Shown here piece after piece: positions 42,437 to 51,666 of a stretch of 64,000 nt of DNA. Below the pieces are notes generated by a model. It ran no database searches and was not told where the DNA came from. It saw only the letters and a list, made by a program, of their open reading frames with translations. Position numbers and translations under genes: made by a program. The DNA comes from JAAFJM01 sp964529175 (GTDB taxonomy: Bacteria > Bacteroidota > Bacteroidia > UKL13-3). The stretch is from positions 1 through 64,000 of the forward strand of contig CAZGVO010000014.1 of NCBI GenBank assembly GCA_964529175.1, written 5' to 3'. Position 1 is the stretch's first letter. Each line of letters opens with the position of its first letter.

Positions 42437-43352
42437 ATTTCGCATCCTTAACTTTGGCTTTTTTGCCAACTAAGTAAACTCCAAGAATGGTGAGCAACAT
42501 AGCAATTACTACTTTGGCATTAATTTCTTCTTTTAAATATACCACGCCTAATATAACTGCCACAATAGTGTTGATATAAGCATAAGTGGATACCAAAGCT
42601 GCCGGTAATGCTTTTATAATGTACATAAAACAGCCGTAAGCCAATAACGAACCAAATAAAATTAAGTAAACCAAAGCCCAAATAGAATTGCTACTTGGGT
42701 TAAAATTGTTCCAATCGCCAGTTAAAGTTGAAAAAATTAAGAGAATAACTCCTCCAGGAATCATTTGTAAACCAGCATTATATAAAGCAGGAAAAGGAGA
42801 AGTACTAGATTTGGAAAACACGGTTCCAAATGCCCAACAAATATTTGAAAAAATAATGGCAATTAAACCATAAATGTAATTTTTATCGGAAAGAATATTT
42901 ATTTTATCGTAAAATATAAGGTATTGCGCTAGCAAACAAATAATAAAACCTGCCCACATCACTTTGGTAACCTTTTCGTTACTACCCATTGCTAGGTTTA
43001 TAAATACTATCCAAAGTGGAGTTAGTGCGCATAAAATAGCAGCCAAACCACTATCCACATATTGCATTCCCCAACTTATTATTCCATTTCCTCCTACCAA
43101 CATCAATATGCCATTGATGCTAAAATACTTAAATTGTTTAAGCGTAGGTAAAGGCTGTTTTTTGTAAAAAATAAAATAACTACAAATTAAAAGCCCTGCA
43201 ATGCAATGCCTAAATGCAGCCAATAAAAATGGAGGAAAATGATGTACACCATCAGAATTAATTCCTACACGAATAGCTAGAAAAGTAGTTCCCCAAAAAA
43301 TTGCTACCGCAATAAATGCTAAATAGGCTTTTAAATTTTTACTCTTTAACAC
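42435..43352 (-). CDS. EamA/RhaT-family drug-metabolite transporter (DMT superfamily)
   Basis: 305 residues with ten predicted membrane helices in two repeated halves ('LAFIAVAIFWGTTFLAIRVG' opens the first, 'LIAIIFSNICWAFGTVFSKS' the second), each an EamA domain of about 140 residues. The Gly-Thr of 'WGTTF' and the 'P' positions typical of DMT exporters are present. It starts at GTG 43352, which overlaps the DUF420 stop codon (TAGTG), so it is translated as part of the cox operon. Substrate unknown; relatives export metabolites and amino acids. It is an unusual last gene for a cox cluster. Confidence 0.82.
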   Translation of the reverse strand: MLKSKNLKAYLAFIAVAIFWGTTFLAIRVGINSDGVHHFPPFLLAAFRHCIAGLLICSYFIFYKKQPLPTLKQFKYFSINGILMLVGGNGIISWGMQYVDSGLAAILCALTPLWIVFINLAMGSNEKVTKVMWAGFIICLLAQYLIFYDKINILSDKNYIYGLIAIIFSNICWAFGTVFSKSSTSPFPALYNAGLQMIPGGVILLIFSTLTGDWNNFNPSSNSIWALVYLILFGSLLAYGCFMYIIKALPAALVSTYAYINTIVAVILGVVYLKEEINAKVVIAMLLTILGVYLVGKKAKVKDAK

Positions 43353-43903
43353 TAAAATTTGTAATAAGGGCTAATCATAGCATAAACTATAACGCCTGTG
43401 GTGGTTACATATAACCAAATAGGATAAGTAAAACGTACAATCTTACGGTGTTTTTCTACATTCATTTGCAAGCCATAATAAAAGGCTAACAATACCATAG
43501 GTAAAACCAATGCAGCTAAAATTATATGACTAACTAAAATGGTTAAATACAAACCTCTCATTGAATTATCTTCAGGAAAAGTAGTTTCGTTTGCCATCCA
43601 ATGATACAATATATAACTTACTAAGAATAAAGATGATAAACCAAAAGCTGTTAAATTAATAGCTTTATGAGCAGCAATATTTTTTTGTTTAATAAAATAC
43701 AATGAAAGCAATAACAAAACAGTGCAAGTAGCATTTATGATAGCATTTAGTTTAGGCAGATACATTACCCAACTTGGCATTATATCGGGCCTTGGCAATA
43801 TTTTACGATTCAATATTATAACAGCTACAAATACAACTATTGAAACAACAGTTACAATTTTAAAAACTAATTTATCTTGACTATTTTGGTTCGTGGTATT
43901 CAT
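43352..43903 (-). CDS. DUF420 membrane protein of cytochrome oxidase clusters
   Basis: 183 residues with about five membrane helices ('IVTVVSIVVFVAVIILNRKI', 'NAIINATCTVLLLLSLYFIK', 'FGLSSLFLVSYILYHWMANE', 'ILVSHIILAALVLPMVLLAF'). The conserved 'LPKLNAIINATC' and 'HKAINL' blocks and histidines are characteristic of DUF420, a family found next to Sco and caa3 oxidase genes and thought to aid oxidase assembly. Here its start overlaps the end of sco by 23 bases and its stop overlaps the EamA start by one base. Confidence 0.85.
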   Translation of the reverse strand: MNTTNQNSQDKLVFKIVTVVSIVVFVAVIILNRKILPRPDIMPSWVMYLPKLNAIINATCTVLLLLSLYFIKQKNIAAHKAINLTAFGLSSLFLVSYILYHWMANETTFPEDNSMRGLYLTILVSHIILAALVLPMVLLAFYYGLQMNVEKHRKIVRFTYPIWLYVTTTGVIVYAMISPYYKF

Positions 43904-44528
43904 ATAAAAGTACTTTTAATTCGTCATCTAATCGCTTCATATCGTTTAAATCAAGTCCATTATAAACTCCTCTAATACAGCGCGATTTATCCATTAATAT
44001 TACTTGTTGGCTGTGGTCAACTGTTTTATCCTCAATCGATACAGGTAACAAAAAACCTTGACCAATTTTGAATAAGTTTTCTTTGTTAGTTCTACAAAAA
44101 TGCCAAATATTTTTATCGGCTTTAAACCTTGTGGCATAATCAGCTAATACTTTGGTTGAATCGTTATCAGGATCAACTGTAAATGAAACCAACTTAACTT
44201 CGCTCCACTCTTTTGCTTTTTCGTAAAATGCCGATAGATTGTGATTCATAGCTGGGCAAACGTCTTTGCAGCTAGCAAAAAAGAAATTAGCTATCACAAT
44301 ATTATTGCTTAGCATTTTTGTATTTAATTCTTTTCCGCTTTGGTCAGTAACCGAAAATTCAGGAACTTGATAAAATATAGTATCCTTAATATCTTTTCCA
44401 TTAGGCTCAGTATGATAACCTAAATGAGGCAAATGCTTGTAATTTTGTTTACTAGCACGCAATAAAAAAAAGAGAGCAACTGGCACTACTAAAAGGCCAA
44501 TTGCTACCCAAAATGATTTTCTTTTCAT
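43881..44528 (-). CDS. sco: Sco1/SenC copper chaperone
   Basis: 215 residues with an N-terminal anchor helix ('SFWVAIGLLVVPVALFFLLR'). The thioredoxin-like domain carries the copper motif CxxxC in 'FFFASCKDVCPAMNHNL' and a His in 'VDHSQQVILMDKSR', the third copper ligand. Sco delivers copper to the CuA centre of oxidase subunit II on the outside of the inner membrane. It lies in the oxidase operon 53 bases downstream of the subunit IV gene and overlaps DUF420 by 23 bases. The gene symbol is the usual family name. Confidence 0.92.
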   Translation of the reverse strand: MKRKSFWVAIGLLVVPVALFFLLRASKQNYKHLPHLGYHTEPNGKDIKDTIFYQVPEFSVTDQSGKELNTKMLSNNIVIANFFFASCKDVCPAMNHNLSAFYEKAKEWSEVKLVSFTVDPDNDSTKVLADYATRFKADKNIWHFCRTNKENLFKIGQGFLLPVSIEDKTVDHSQQVILMDKSRCIRGVYNGLDLNDMKRLDDELKVLLYEYHEPK

Positions 44529-44581
44529 TAATTATATAAAGTAAAAAACTTACTTAAAGTTTTTTATGAAAATGAATATTT

Positions 44582-44911
44582 TTAAAATAAACGTAATCCA
44601 AAAGTATATCCTGCTTCAGTTAAAGCTAACCAAATTAAGAAACATACAAATAGCATTGGAGCTATGATAATCCAAACTAAGAATTTACGTTCAAACTTCA
44701 TGTGCATAAATACCGAAACGATATAAAATGCTTTTACTATTCCTAAAAATACGAATAGAATATTTTTAGCAATTGAGTGACTTGAAAGCAATACGAAATA
44801 TAAAGCGATATCGACTAAAGTTAAAGCTAATAAAACCCAAAATGTACGCCAAATTTGGCTTTTCATATTAGCTGGCGATTCGGTGTGTTCTAAATGTTCT
44901 ACGTGATCCAT
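44582..44911 (-). CDS. Cytochrome c oxidase subunit IV (caa3 type)
   Basis: 109 residues with three membrane helices ('FWVLLALTLVDIALYFVLLS', 'ILFVFLGIVKAFYIVSVFMH', 'WIIIAPMLFVCFLIWLAL'). The 'VKAFYIVSVFMHMKFE' segment is the COX4_pro signature. This small subunit stabilises the oxidase complex in the inner membrane. It lies 52 bases downstream of a subunit III gene. Confidence 0.88.
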   Translation of the reverse strand: MDHVEHLEHTESPANMKSQIWRTFWVLLALTLVDIALYFVLLSSHSIAKNILFVFLGIVKAFYIVSVFMHMKFERKFLVWIIIAPMLFVCFLIWLALTEAGYTFGLRLF

Positions 44912-44963
44912 GATAATTTTTTTATTAATATGTTAAACTATTAAACTCTTTAAAATTTTGAAA

Positions 44964-45719
44964 TTAAATTAAATAGAAGAATGTAAATACAAACACCCAA
45001 ACTAAATCAACAAAATGCCAATATAAACCTACTTTTTCAACCATTTCGTAATGGCCTCTTTTTTCGTAAGTTCCATTAACTACATTTAAGTAGATTACAA
45101 TATTTAATATAACTCCTGAAAGTACGTGAGTACCGTGGAAACCTGTAACAATAAAGAACAAAGCAGCAAAAGCTGTTGGTCCAAAAGGATTGCTACTTAA
45201 GCTAGCACCTTCAGTAATAAAGTTTGTCCACTCCCAAGCTTGGCAACCTAAGAAAGCAGCACCACCAATAATTGTTAAAATCATGTAGTTCTCTACTTCT
45301 TTTTTAGCCATTCTATGTCCAGCTTCAACAGCTAATACCATAGTAACAGAACTGAAAATCAAAATAAAGGTCATTAAACTTACGAACATTAACGGTAAGT
45401 GAATACCATGTAAGAAAGGAAAATGATTGAATACTAATTCAGGTGAAGGCCAACGTTCAGTAACAAACATGCCTGCTTTTTGCATTTCTTCAACAAAATT
45501 ATGCGAAAGATGCGCAAAAGGTTTTACAACTGTGTTCGGTAATGAGCCTGTAAAAGTAAATCTTACAAAACCATACGCAATTAGTAATGATGAAAAAGTA
45601 AATGCATCTGAAAGTAGAAAAATCCACATCATTAATTTACCATAACTTACACTAAAAGGTGATTTTCCTCCACCCCATGTTTGTTTGCTGTCGGTAGTTA
45701 AAGTAGCTGAGTTTGCCAT
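44964..45719 (-). CDS. ctaE: Cytochrome c oxidase subunit III (first of two)
   Basis: 251 residues. Seven membrane helices are visible ('LMMWIFLLSDAFTFSSLLIA', 'PLMFVSLMTFILIFSSVTMV', 'TIIGGAAFLGCQAWEWTNFI', 'FGPTAFAALFFIVTGFHGTH', and the final 'VGLYWHFVDLVWVFVFTFFY'). 'GFHGTHVLSGV' and 'YWHFVDLVWVFVF' are the subunit III signatures. It is part of the cox operon, 41 bases downstream of the shorter subunit III gene. It does not bind metals; it guards the oxygen path of subunit I. Two subunit III genes side by side are usual in this phylum. Confidence 0.92.
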   Translation of the reverse strand: MANSATLTTDSKQTWGGGKSPFSVSYGKLMMWIFLLSDAFTFSSLLIAYGFVRFTFTGSLPNTVVKPFAHLSHNFVEEMQKAGMFVTERWPSPELVFNHFPFLHGIHLPLMFVSLMTFILIFSSVTMVLAVEAGHRMAKKEVENYMILTIIGGAAFLGCQAWEWTNFITEGASLSSNPFGPTAFAALFFIVTGFHGTHVLSGVILNIVIYLNVVNGTYEKRGHYEMVEKVGLYWHFVDLVWVFVFTFFYLI

Positions 45720-45760
45720 TATTTATTAATTTATTATTTGTTTCTTAGTTTATTTAATTG

Positions 45761-46345
45761 TTATCTGTTCAAAAGTAAAAATACATAAAGATAAATCCAA
45801 AGTATTCCCACAAAATGCCAATAAGTATTGCACATAGCAATTCCTCTTAAAGCCTTTTTATGCACTTTAAATCTAAAAGTTTGTATTAAAATAGTTACTA
45901 AATATAAAATACCAATAATTACATGGGCTAAGTGTAAACCAGTAATTACATATACAAATGAACCGCTTGGGTTAGCAAATCCAAAATAAATTGAATTATA
46001 AACCATTTGGCTCCAACCCCAATATTGCATTATACAAAATAAGGTTCCTAATAAAATTGCGATACCAAGGCCAATTTTGGTTTGGTTCAATTCGTCTTTT
46101 TTAGCGGCCATGTAAGCCCATTGCATAAATACGCTGCTTAATACCACCACGCCAGTACTTAACATGAACATAACAGGCAATTCAAAAACTACCCATTCAC
46201 CTTCTCCCCTGCGCACTATATAAGCACTAGTAAAACCAGCAAATAACATAATGCTACTTACTAATAATAACCAAAGCACAAACTTTTTAGGTTCTACTCC
46301 CGGCTCACGCTCATCAATTATTTGTTTATTCAAAGTCTGTATCAT
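45761..46345 (-). CDS. Cytochrome c oxidase subunit III-like protein (second, short form)
   Basis: 194 residues with five predicted membrane helices. It carries the same 'G.HLAHVIIGILYL' and 'TYWHFVGILWIYLYVFLLLN' signatures as the longer paralog but lacks the extra helices between the first two ('LWLLLVSSIMLFAGFTSAYI'). It resembles the CyoC/CtaE short form. It lies two bases downstream of the heme O synthase gene on the same strand. Both subunit III proteins are complete, so this is not a split gene. Confidence 0.88.
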   Translation of the reverse strand: MIQTLNKQIIDEREPGVEPKKFVLWLLLVSSIMLFAGFTSAYIVRRGEGEWVVFELPVMFMLSTGVVVLSSVFMQWAYMAAKKDELNQTKIGLGIAILLGTLFCIMQYWGWSQMVYNSIYFGFANPSGSFVYVITGLHLAHVIIGILYLVTILIQTFRFKVHKKALRGIAMCNTYWHFVGILWIYLYVFLLLNR

Positions 46346-46347
46346 TA

Positions 46348-47250
46348 TTAAATTTTATCTATCAAGTAAAAAAGTTGAACAATGGGTAGATAGATAATTG
46401 CGGCTAACATTAACTTTTTAGCATCAGCTAGTTCGCAACTTTTATATAATTTATAGGCGTAAAAACTAAAATATAAAGCACCAAATACTGCTACAACCGC
46501 AGCTACCACTCCTGAAATCCCAAATACAGTTGGTAAAATACCTACTGGAATTAAAATTAAAGCAAATAACAAACATTGAAATGCTGTTTTCTTGGTTCTT
46601 CCAGGATTGAAAGGCAACATTTTAAAGCCAGCTTTTTTGTAATCATCTTCCAATAACCAAGCAATGCTCCAAAAATGAGGAAACTGCCAAACAAATTGTA
46701 CCGTGAATAATACAATAGCAGCTATATCAATTTTTCCGGTGTAAGCTACCCAACCTAACATAGTAGGAAAAGCTCCTGGAAAAGCTCCAACAAAAACCGA
46801 AATAGGTGTAACTCGTTTTAAAGGTGTGTACACAAATGCATAACTCAAAAGTGAGATCAATGCTAAAATTCCACTTAACTGATTTAAATAAAATCCAATT
46901 AAGAAAACACCAACTAAGCCCATTAAAGTAGAGCTAATTCCTGCTTCTAAAACGCTCATTCGTCCAGTTGAAACTGGTCTGTTAGCAGTTCTAGTCATTA
47001 ACTTGTCGTAGTCTTTTTCAATTATTTGATTAATCCCATTAGCAGCACCAGTTACCAATAATCCAGCGGCACCTAAAATAAAAACCTCAAACCAAATAAT
47101 AGTACCACTTGCAGCAGTTAAATAAGTTATAACTGAACTGAAAACAACCAAACTACTCAACCTAATTTTTATAAGTTGCATGTAATCAGCATATTTTTGT
47201 TTCCAAAAACTTGTTGTTTCAATTGCAATATGTTGTTCTGTTCTATCCAA
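46348..47250 (-). CDS. ctaB: Heme O synthase (protoheme IX farnesyltransferase)
   Basis: 300 residues, UbiA superfamily, nine membrane helices. The first aspartate-rich loop is 'GAANGINQIIEKDYDKLMTR' with the following 'TANRPVSTGRM'; the second is 'WLLEDDYKKAGFKMLPF'. 'FPGAFPTMLGWVAYTG' is also family-typical. It farnesylates heme B to heme O for the oxidase active site in the inner membrane. The apparent start is TTG (47250); an in-frame stop lies five codons upstream, and the first ATG would remove the cytoplasmic N-terminus. It lies 31 bases downstream of ctaA. The enzyme is also called CyoE. Confidence 0.93.
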   Translation of the reverse strand: MDRTEQHIAIETTSFWKQKYADYMQLIKIRLSSLVVFSSVITYLTAASGTIIWFEVFILGAAGLLVTGAANGINQIIEKDYDKLMTRTANRPVSTGRMSVLEAGISSTLMGLVGVFLIGFYLNQLSGILALISLLSYAFVYTPLKRVTPISVFVGAFPGAFPTMLGWVAYTGKIDIAAIVLFTVQFVWQFPHFWSIAWLLEDDYKKAGFKMLPFNPGRTKKTAFQCLLFALILIPVGILPTVFGISGVVAAVVAVFGALYFSFYAYKLYKSCELADAKKLMLAAIIYLPIVQLFYLIDKI

Positions 47251-47281
47251 TTTATATTTTTTTTACTTATAAGCTAACTAA

Positions 47282-48256
47282 TCAGCTAATAAGCTTTGTT
47301 TTATTAAAAATCAAAATGGCTACCAAAATTTGTAAGCCAGCAATAATACTTCCTACTGTTAAATGAATGGATGTAACTTCTTTTGGAAAACCTAAATTTA
47401 CCAAAATACTTCCACTAAGTGCTTGAGAACATAACAGTAAAATAATTCCCAATCCACATTTATAAATCAATGAACTCCTTTCAAACAAGTTTCTATACTT
47501 AAATAGCAATAATGTTGAAATAAGTAAACTCAAAATTGACCAACTTCTATGTAGTTTAAAGATTAACTCCTCCATAAAAAATTTAGGCCATTGAGTTCTG
47601 TATTGTTCACCAAAAAGATTGGCCACATGGTCAACTTTTTCGCGAACTTGAGTTCCGCTAACTATCTGTATAATACTGATAATCAGTGAGATAATTATTA
47701 GTGCTTTTAAAGAACTATCCAACTTATATTGAACAATGCTAAACTCTTGGGAAATAGCCACTGTAAAAATTAACAATGCCACAATCACCAAAGCTATTAA
47801 CATATGGATGGTTATCATCCAAGTAGCTAAATCTGTTGATACTACTTTAGAACCAATCCAACCTTGAAAACCTACTAATATAAAAGCTAAAAAACTTAAC
47901 CAAAATATTTTAGGGTTTGATTTTAAATAAGGAAATGCAAAAACTACAGTAAGTAGAATAAAAAAACCAATTACAACACCAACTAGCCTATTTAAATATT
48001 CAATCCAAGTTTTGTAAACATCAAAATCAGCAATTTGCTTACCTTGAATAGCAAACTTGGTTTTATAATCAGCAGGCAATTGATTGATATTGGTAGGCGG
48101 TACATACTGACCAAAACACTTTGGCCAATCAGGACAACCCAAACCACTTCCAGTACTTCTAACCAATCCTCCTACAAAAATTAGGAAGAAAACTGCAATA
48201 ATGGTTGCAATTCCAAATCTTCTAAATCTAATTTCGTATTTTTTTGTTTCTAACAT
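47282..48256 (-). CDS. ctaA: Heme A synthase (CtaA/COX15)
   Basis: 324 residues with eight membrane helices. The N-terminal signature 'FVGGLVRSTGSGLGCPDWPK' with the conserved Cys, and 'HMLIALVIVALLI', 'KLHRSWSILSLLISTLLLF' and 'IHLTVGSIIAGLQ', supply the family's heme-binding histidines. It oxidises heme O to heme A for subunit I. It lies first in the ctaA-ctaB-coxIII run, after a terminator-like hairpin that separates it from ctaD. Confidence 0.93.
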   Translation of the reverse strand: MLETKKYEIRFRRFGIATIIAVFFLIFVGGLVRSTGSGLGCPDWPKCFGQYVPPTNINQLPADYKTKFAIQGKQIADFDVYKTWIEYLNRLVGVVIGFFILLTVVFAFPYLKSNPKIFWLSFLAFILVGFQGWIGSKVVSTDLATWMITIHMLIALVIVALLIFTVAISQEFSIVQYKLDSSLKALIIISLIISIIQIVSGTQVREKVDHVANLFGEQYRTQWPKFFMEELIFKLHRSWSILSLLISTLLLFKYRNLFERSSLIYKCGLGIILLLCSQALSGSILVNLGFPKEVTSIHLTVGSIIAGLQILVAILIFNKTKLIS

Positions 48257-48286
48257 TTTTTTGAATGACTATTCATCATTCTATTT

Positions 48287-48325
48287 ATAAAACAACCGCA
48301 CTCCTTAAAGCGCGGTTGTTTTTAT
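48287..48325 (-). terminator. Terminator between ctaD and ctaA
   Basis: Stem AACAACCGC (48291-48299) pairs with GCGGTTGTT (48312-48320), with a T-rich tail on the minus strand. It lies in the 75-base gap after ctaD and could end or attenuate the coxB-ctaD transcript before the heme A and subunit III genes. Confidence 0.7.
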
Positions 48326-48331
48326 TTTTAA

Positions 48332-50233
48332 TTATTGAGCAAAACCCAACCAACGTTTAACCAATGAAAATAAAACTGCTTCTTCTTTTTCTAGAGTAGG
48401 CGTTTTTTTACGTTCAGGAGCAGGAACTGCTTTTGGTTCAGATAATGGATCTAACTGACCTTCATCTGGAGTGGTTTGAGGAATGAAATCACTTTCGTGA
48501 CCTGGTACGCTATAGTCGTATGGCCAACGGTAAACGTGAGGAATTTCTCCTGGCCAGTTGCCATGCAAATGTTTAACTGGAGTAGTCCACTCTAAAGTGT
48601 TACTTTCCCAAGGGTTTTGAACCGCTTTTTTACCTTTAAACATACTATAGAAGAAATTGAATAAGAAGATAAATTGAGCAATACCACCAATGAATGCAGC
48701 ATAAGTAATGAATTTGTTCATATCAACAAATACATTAAACTGATCATAAGCAGTAAATGCATAATATCTACGAGGTACACCTGCTAAACCCATAAAGTGC
48801 ATTGGGAAAAATACGCAATAAGCCGAAACTATTGTCATCCAAAAATGGATGTGACCCAAGCTTTCGTTCATTGTTCTTCCAAACATTTTTGGATACCAAT
48901 GGTAAATACCACATAACATACCAAAAATAGCAGCACTACCCATTACTAAATGGAAGTGAGCAACCACAAAGTATGAGTCGTGTAAGTTAATATCTAAAGA
49001 AGCATTTCCTAAGAAAATACCAGTTAAACCACCCGAAATAAAGAATGATACTAAACCAATAGCAAACATCATTTGAGGATTTAAACGCAAGTTACCTTGC
49101 CATAATGTACCTAAATAGTTAAATGTTTTTACAGCTGAAGGAACAGCAATAATTAATGTTCCTAACATAAATACCGAACCTAAGAAAGGATTCATACCTG
49201 TAATAAACATATGATGTCCCCAAACAATGAATGATAAAATAGCAATGGCCATAATTGAACCAATCATTGCACGGTAACCAAAAATTGGTTTACGAGCATT
49301 GGTAGCGATTACCTCAGAAGTAATACCTAAAGCAGGTAATAAAATAATATACACCTCAGGGTGACCTAAGAACCAAAATAAATGTTGGAATAATATTGGA
49401 GAACCACCAACTCTTTCAATTCCACCAGCTAAGTCAGCAGGGATTTCATTTAAGTAGAATGATGTTCCAAAACTTCTGTCGAATACTAATAAAAGAGAAC
49501 CACCAAATAATACAGGGAAAGATAAAATACCTAAAATAGCTGTAAAGGTAAATGCCCAAATTGTTAAAGGCATTCTTGTCATTTTCATACCTTTGGTACG
49601 CATGTTAATCACTGTTGCTACATAGTTAATACCACCTAATAACGATGATACAATGAACATAATCATTGATACTAACCATAAAGTCATACCAGTACCAGAA
49701 CCAGGAATTGCTTTAGGCAATGCTGATAACGGTGGGTAAATAGTCCAACCTGCAGAAGCTGGTCCACCTTGCACAAATAATGAGCAAATCATAATTACCG
49801 ATGAGGTAAAGAAGAACCAATATGACAACATATTCATGAAAGGCGAAGCCATATCACGAGCACCTACTTGTAATGGAATTAATAAATTACTAAATGTACC
49901 ACTTAAACCAGCGGTTAATACAAAGAATACCATGATGGTACCGTGAATAGTAATTAAAGCTAAATAGAAATTAGGATCTAATTTTCCACCTTTACCCCAC
50001 TCGCCTAAAATAGTTTCAAAAATTGGAAACTTAGTTTCAGGATAAGCAAGCTGTAAACGGAAAACTAATGACATTAACATTCCAATTGTACCCATAATGA
50101 TACCAGTTATTAAAAACTGTTTCGATATCATTTTGTGGTCCATACTAAAAATGTACTTCGAAATGAAGGTCTCTTTGTGATGGCCGTGGTCATCGTGGTG
50201 GTGGCCATCGGTGTGCATTGCAACTGCGCTCAT
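48332..50233 (-). CDS. ctaD: Cytochrome c oxidase subunit I
   Basis: 633 residues with 12 or more membrane helices. The family signatures are all present: 'ALITIHGTIMVFFVLTAGLS' (heme a His), 'QHLFWFLGHPEVYIILLPA' (CuB His and Tyr region), 'VWGHHMFITGMNPF' (CuB His pair), 'HDSYFVVAHFHLVMGSAAIF' (heme a3 and a His), and 'GMPRRY'-like 'AGVPRRYYAFTAYDQFNV'. It is the catalytic subunit that reduces O2 and pumps protons in the inner membrane. A histidine-rich start (MHTDGHHHDDHGHHKE) precedes the first helix. It follows coxB by 35 bases. Confidence 0.97.
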   Translation of the reverse strand: MSAVAMHTDGHHHDDHGHHKETFISKYIFSMDHKMISKQFLITGIIMGTIGMLMSLVFRLQLAYPETKFPIFETILGEWGKGGKLDPNFYLALITIHGTIMVFFVLTAGLSGTFSNLLIPLQVGARDMASPFMNMLSYWFFFTSSVIMICSLFVQGGPASAGWTIYPPLSALPKAIPGSGTGMTLWLVSMIMFIVSSLLGGINYVATVINMRTKGMKMTRMPLTIWAFTFTAILGILSFPVLFGGSLLLVFDRSFGTSFYLNEIPADLAGGIERVGGSPILFQHLFWFLGHPEVYIILLPALGITSEVIATNARKPIFGYRAMIGSIMAIAILSFIVWGHHMFITGMNPFLGSVFMLGTLIIAVPSAVKTFNYLGTLWQGNLRLNPQMMFAIGLVSFFISGGLTGIFLGNASLDINLHDSYFVVAHFHLVMGSAAIFGMLCGIYHWYPKMFGRTMNESLGHIHFWMTIVSAYCVFFPMHFMGLAGVPRRYYAFTAYDQFNVFVDMNKFITYAAFIGGIAQFIFLFNFFYSMFKGKKAVQNPWESNTLEWTTPVKHLHGNWPGEIPHVYRWPYDYSVPGHESDFIPQTTPDEGQLDPLSEPKAVPAPERKKTPTLEKEEAVLFSLVKRWLGFAQ

Positions 50234-50268
50234 ATATATCTATTATTTTATTTCTAAGTGTTAAAAAA

Positions 50269-51414
50269 TTAATTTGAAGCTAAAGGGCTATTTTTTATTT
50301 TAAAAGAAAAAGCATTGTTAGTTTCAGTACCTTTTGCCGTTAAAGCAGGCTGTTGTTTAATCCATTTGTCAAATTCTTCTTCCGAATCAACAATAACTTT
50401 CATTTTCATACGGTAATGCGCACTTCCACAAATTTTATTACATAACAATACGTAATCAAAATTAGGATTATCTAACTTAACACGCATTTCGTTTGTGGTT
50501 AAAGTAGGCGTAAAACTGAATTTGGTAGGTAAACCTGGTACTACATTCATTTGAACTCTAAATTGTGGCATGTACGCAGAGTGAATTACGTCTTTTGCTC
50601 TAAAATGTAAATAAATATCTCTGTTTACCGGAATATGTAATTCGCTTGTAATGATATCATCACCAGCAAATTCTTTAGTACTATCAACACCTAAAGCATT
50701 TACAACACCCATTTGACGGAAATCGTATTTACCTAGTTTATTATCAGCACCACTGTAACGAGCATTCCAAGCAAATTGGTAGCCAAATACTTCTATGTTC
50801 ATTGCATTTTCTGATTTACTTGAAGTCATATGATTCCAAACAATTAAACCCCTAACAACTAAAATAGTTAGCACAAAAGTTGGAATAATTGTCCAAATTA
50901 ACTCTAACTTATGATTATCAGGGTAATGTAATGCCTTGCGTTTTAAGTTTTCTTTGTATTTGTAAGTATACCAAAATAATAAAACTTGTGTAATAACAAA
51001 AACGATACCTGTTAAAATTAATGTTATCATAAACATATTATCGTATTCATTAGCGTGTGCCGAAGCAGCTGGTAAAGCAAATACAGTTAACTTACCGTGA
51101 GCCATAAATTCCCAAACAACCGCAGCCATTCCAACAACAAGGAATACTAATGCAGTATATGCATTTATTTTAGCCCAATTGATTACTGGTTTCTTTTGAA
51201 CATCGCCAACTTTCGATAGAATATCGAAAACCATTCCGATAATAAAAACTAATAAAATGGCAATGCCAGTAATTAACCAGTTAATATTACTAGCTGTTGA
51301 TTGAGCTGCGTCTGCTGCTTCCTCGTTCATATCTTGCGCAAATACTGATAAACTACTAAAAAGTAACATAGCTATCATTAATACAAAAGATGCTTTAATT
51401 TTCAAATGCTTCAT
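50269..51414 (-). CDS. ctaC: Cytochrome c oxidase subunit II (CuA subunit)
   Basis: ATG at 51414 (MKHLKIKASFVLMIAM) gives 381 residues; the frame upstream has no signal-like start. A signal peptide ends 'SVFAQ' and three membrane helices follow, two of them the standard subunit II hairpin. The CuA centre has Cys325, Cys329, His333 and Met336 ('CNKICGSAHYRM') and an upstream His278 ('VIHSAYMPQ'). It accepts electrons from cytochrome c. There is no fused C-terminal cytochrome c domain, unlike some caa3 enzymes. It is the first gene of the cluster; the alternative-complex III genes that often precede it in Bacteroidota are absent here. Confidence 0.95.
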   Translation of the reverse strand: MKHLKIKASFVLMIAMLLFSSLSVFAQDMNEEAADAAQSTASNINWLITGIAILLVFIIGMVFDILSKVGDVQKKPVINWAKINAYTALVFLVVGMAAVVWEFMAHGKLTVFALPAASAHANEYDNMFMITLILTGIVFVITQVLLFWYTYKYKENLKRKALHYPDNHKLELIWTIIPTFVLTILVVRGLIVWNHMTSSKSENAMNIEVFGYQFAWNARYSGADNKLGKYDFRQMGVVNALGVDSTKEFAGDDIITSELHIPVNRDIYLHFRAKDVIHSAYMPQFRVQMNVVPGLPTKFSFTPTLTTNEMRVKLDNPNFDYVLLCNKICGSAHYRMKMKVIVDSEEEFDKWIKQQPALTAKGTETNNAFSFKIKNSPLASN

Positions 51415-51467
51415 TGGTATAATCCTATTTTTTATTGTGTAAATGTGTTGCAATATAGCAATGGTGT

Positions 51468-51501
51468 CAAATACTAGTAAAAATAATTTTATCTATTGAC
51501 A
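51468..51501 (-). promoter_or_regulatory. Possible promoter of the cox cluster
   Basis: On the minus strand TAGTATTTG at 51476-51468 is a TAnnTTTG-like element with one extra base, and TTG lies 22 bases upstream (51501-51499). The start codon of coxB is about 54 bases downstream. Confidence 0.35.
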
Positions 51502-51666
51502 ATTATCATCGAAAAGAACTATAAGAAACTTTTTTAAAAATAACATTCACAATGAATTATGAGTTAGTATGGTGTTGAAAAATATTTTTTATCAATTTAA
51601 TTGCTGCAAAATAATAATTTAACAGTAACGTATTGGTAAAAATTACATATTTGCAAACTGTAAAAT

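Noticed and set aside
44964..46345. The two subunit III genes as one broken gene
   Set aside because: Both are complete, have different lengths and each carries its own conserved C-terminal 'YWHFV' segment, and paired subunit III genes are usual in this phylum.
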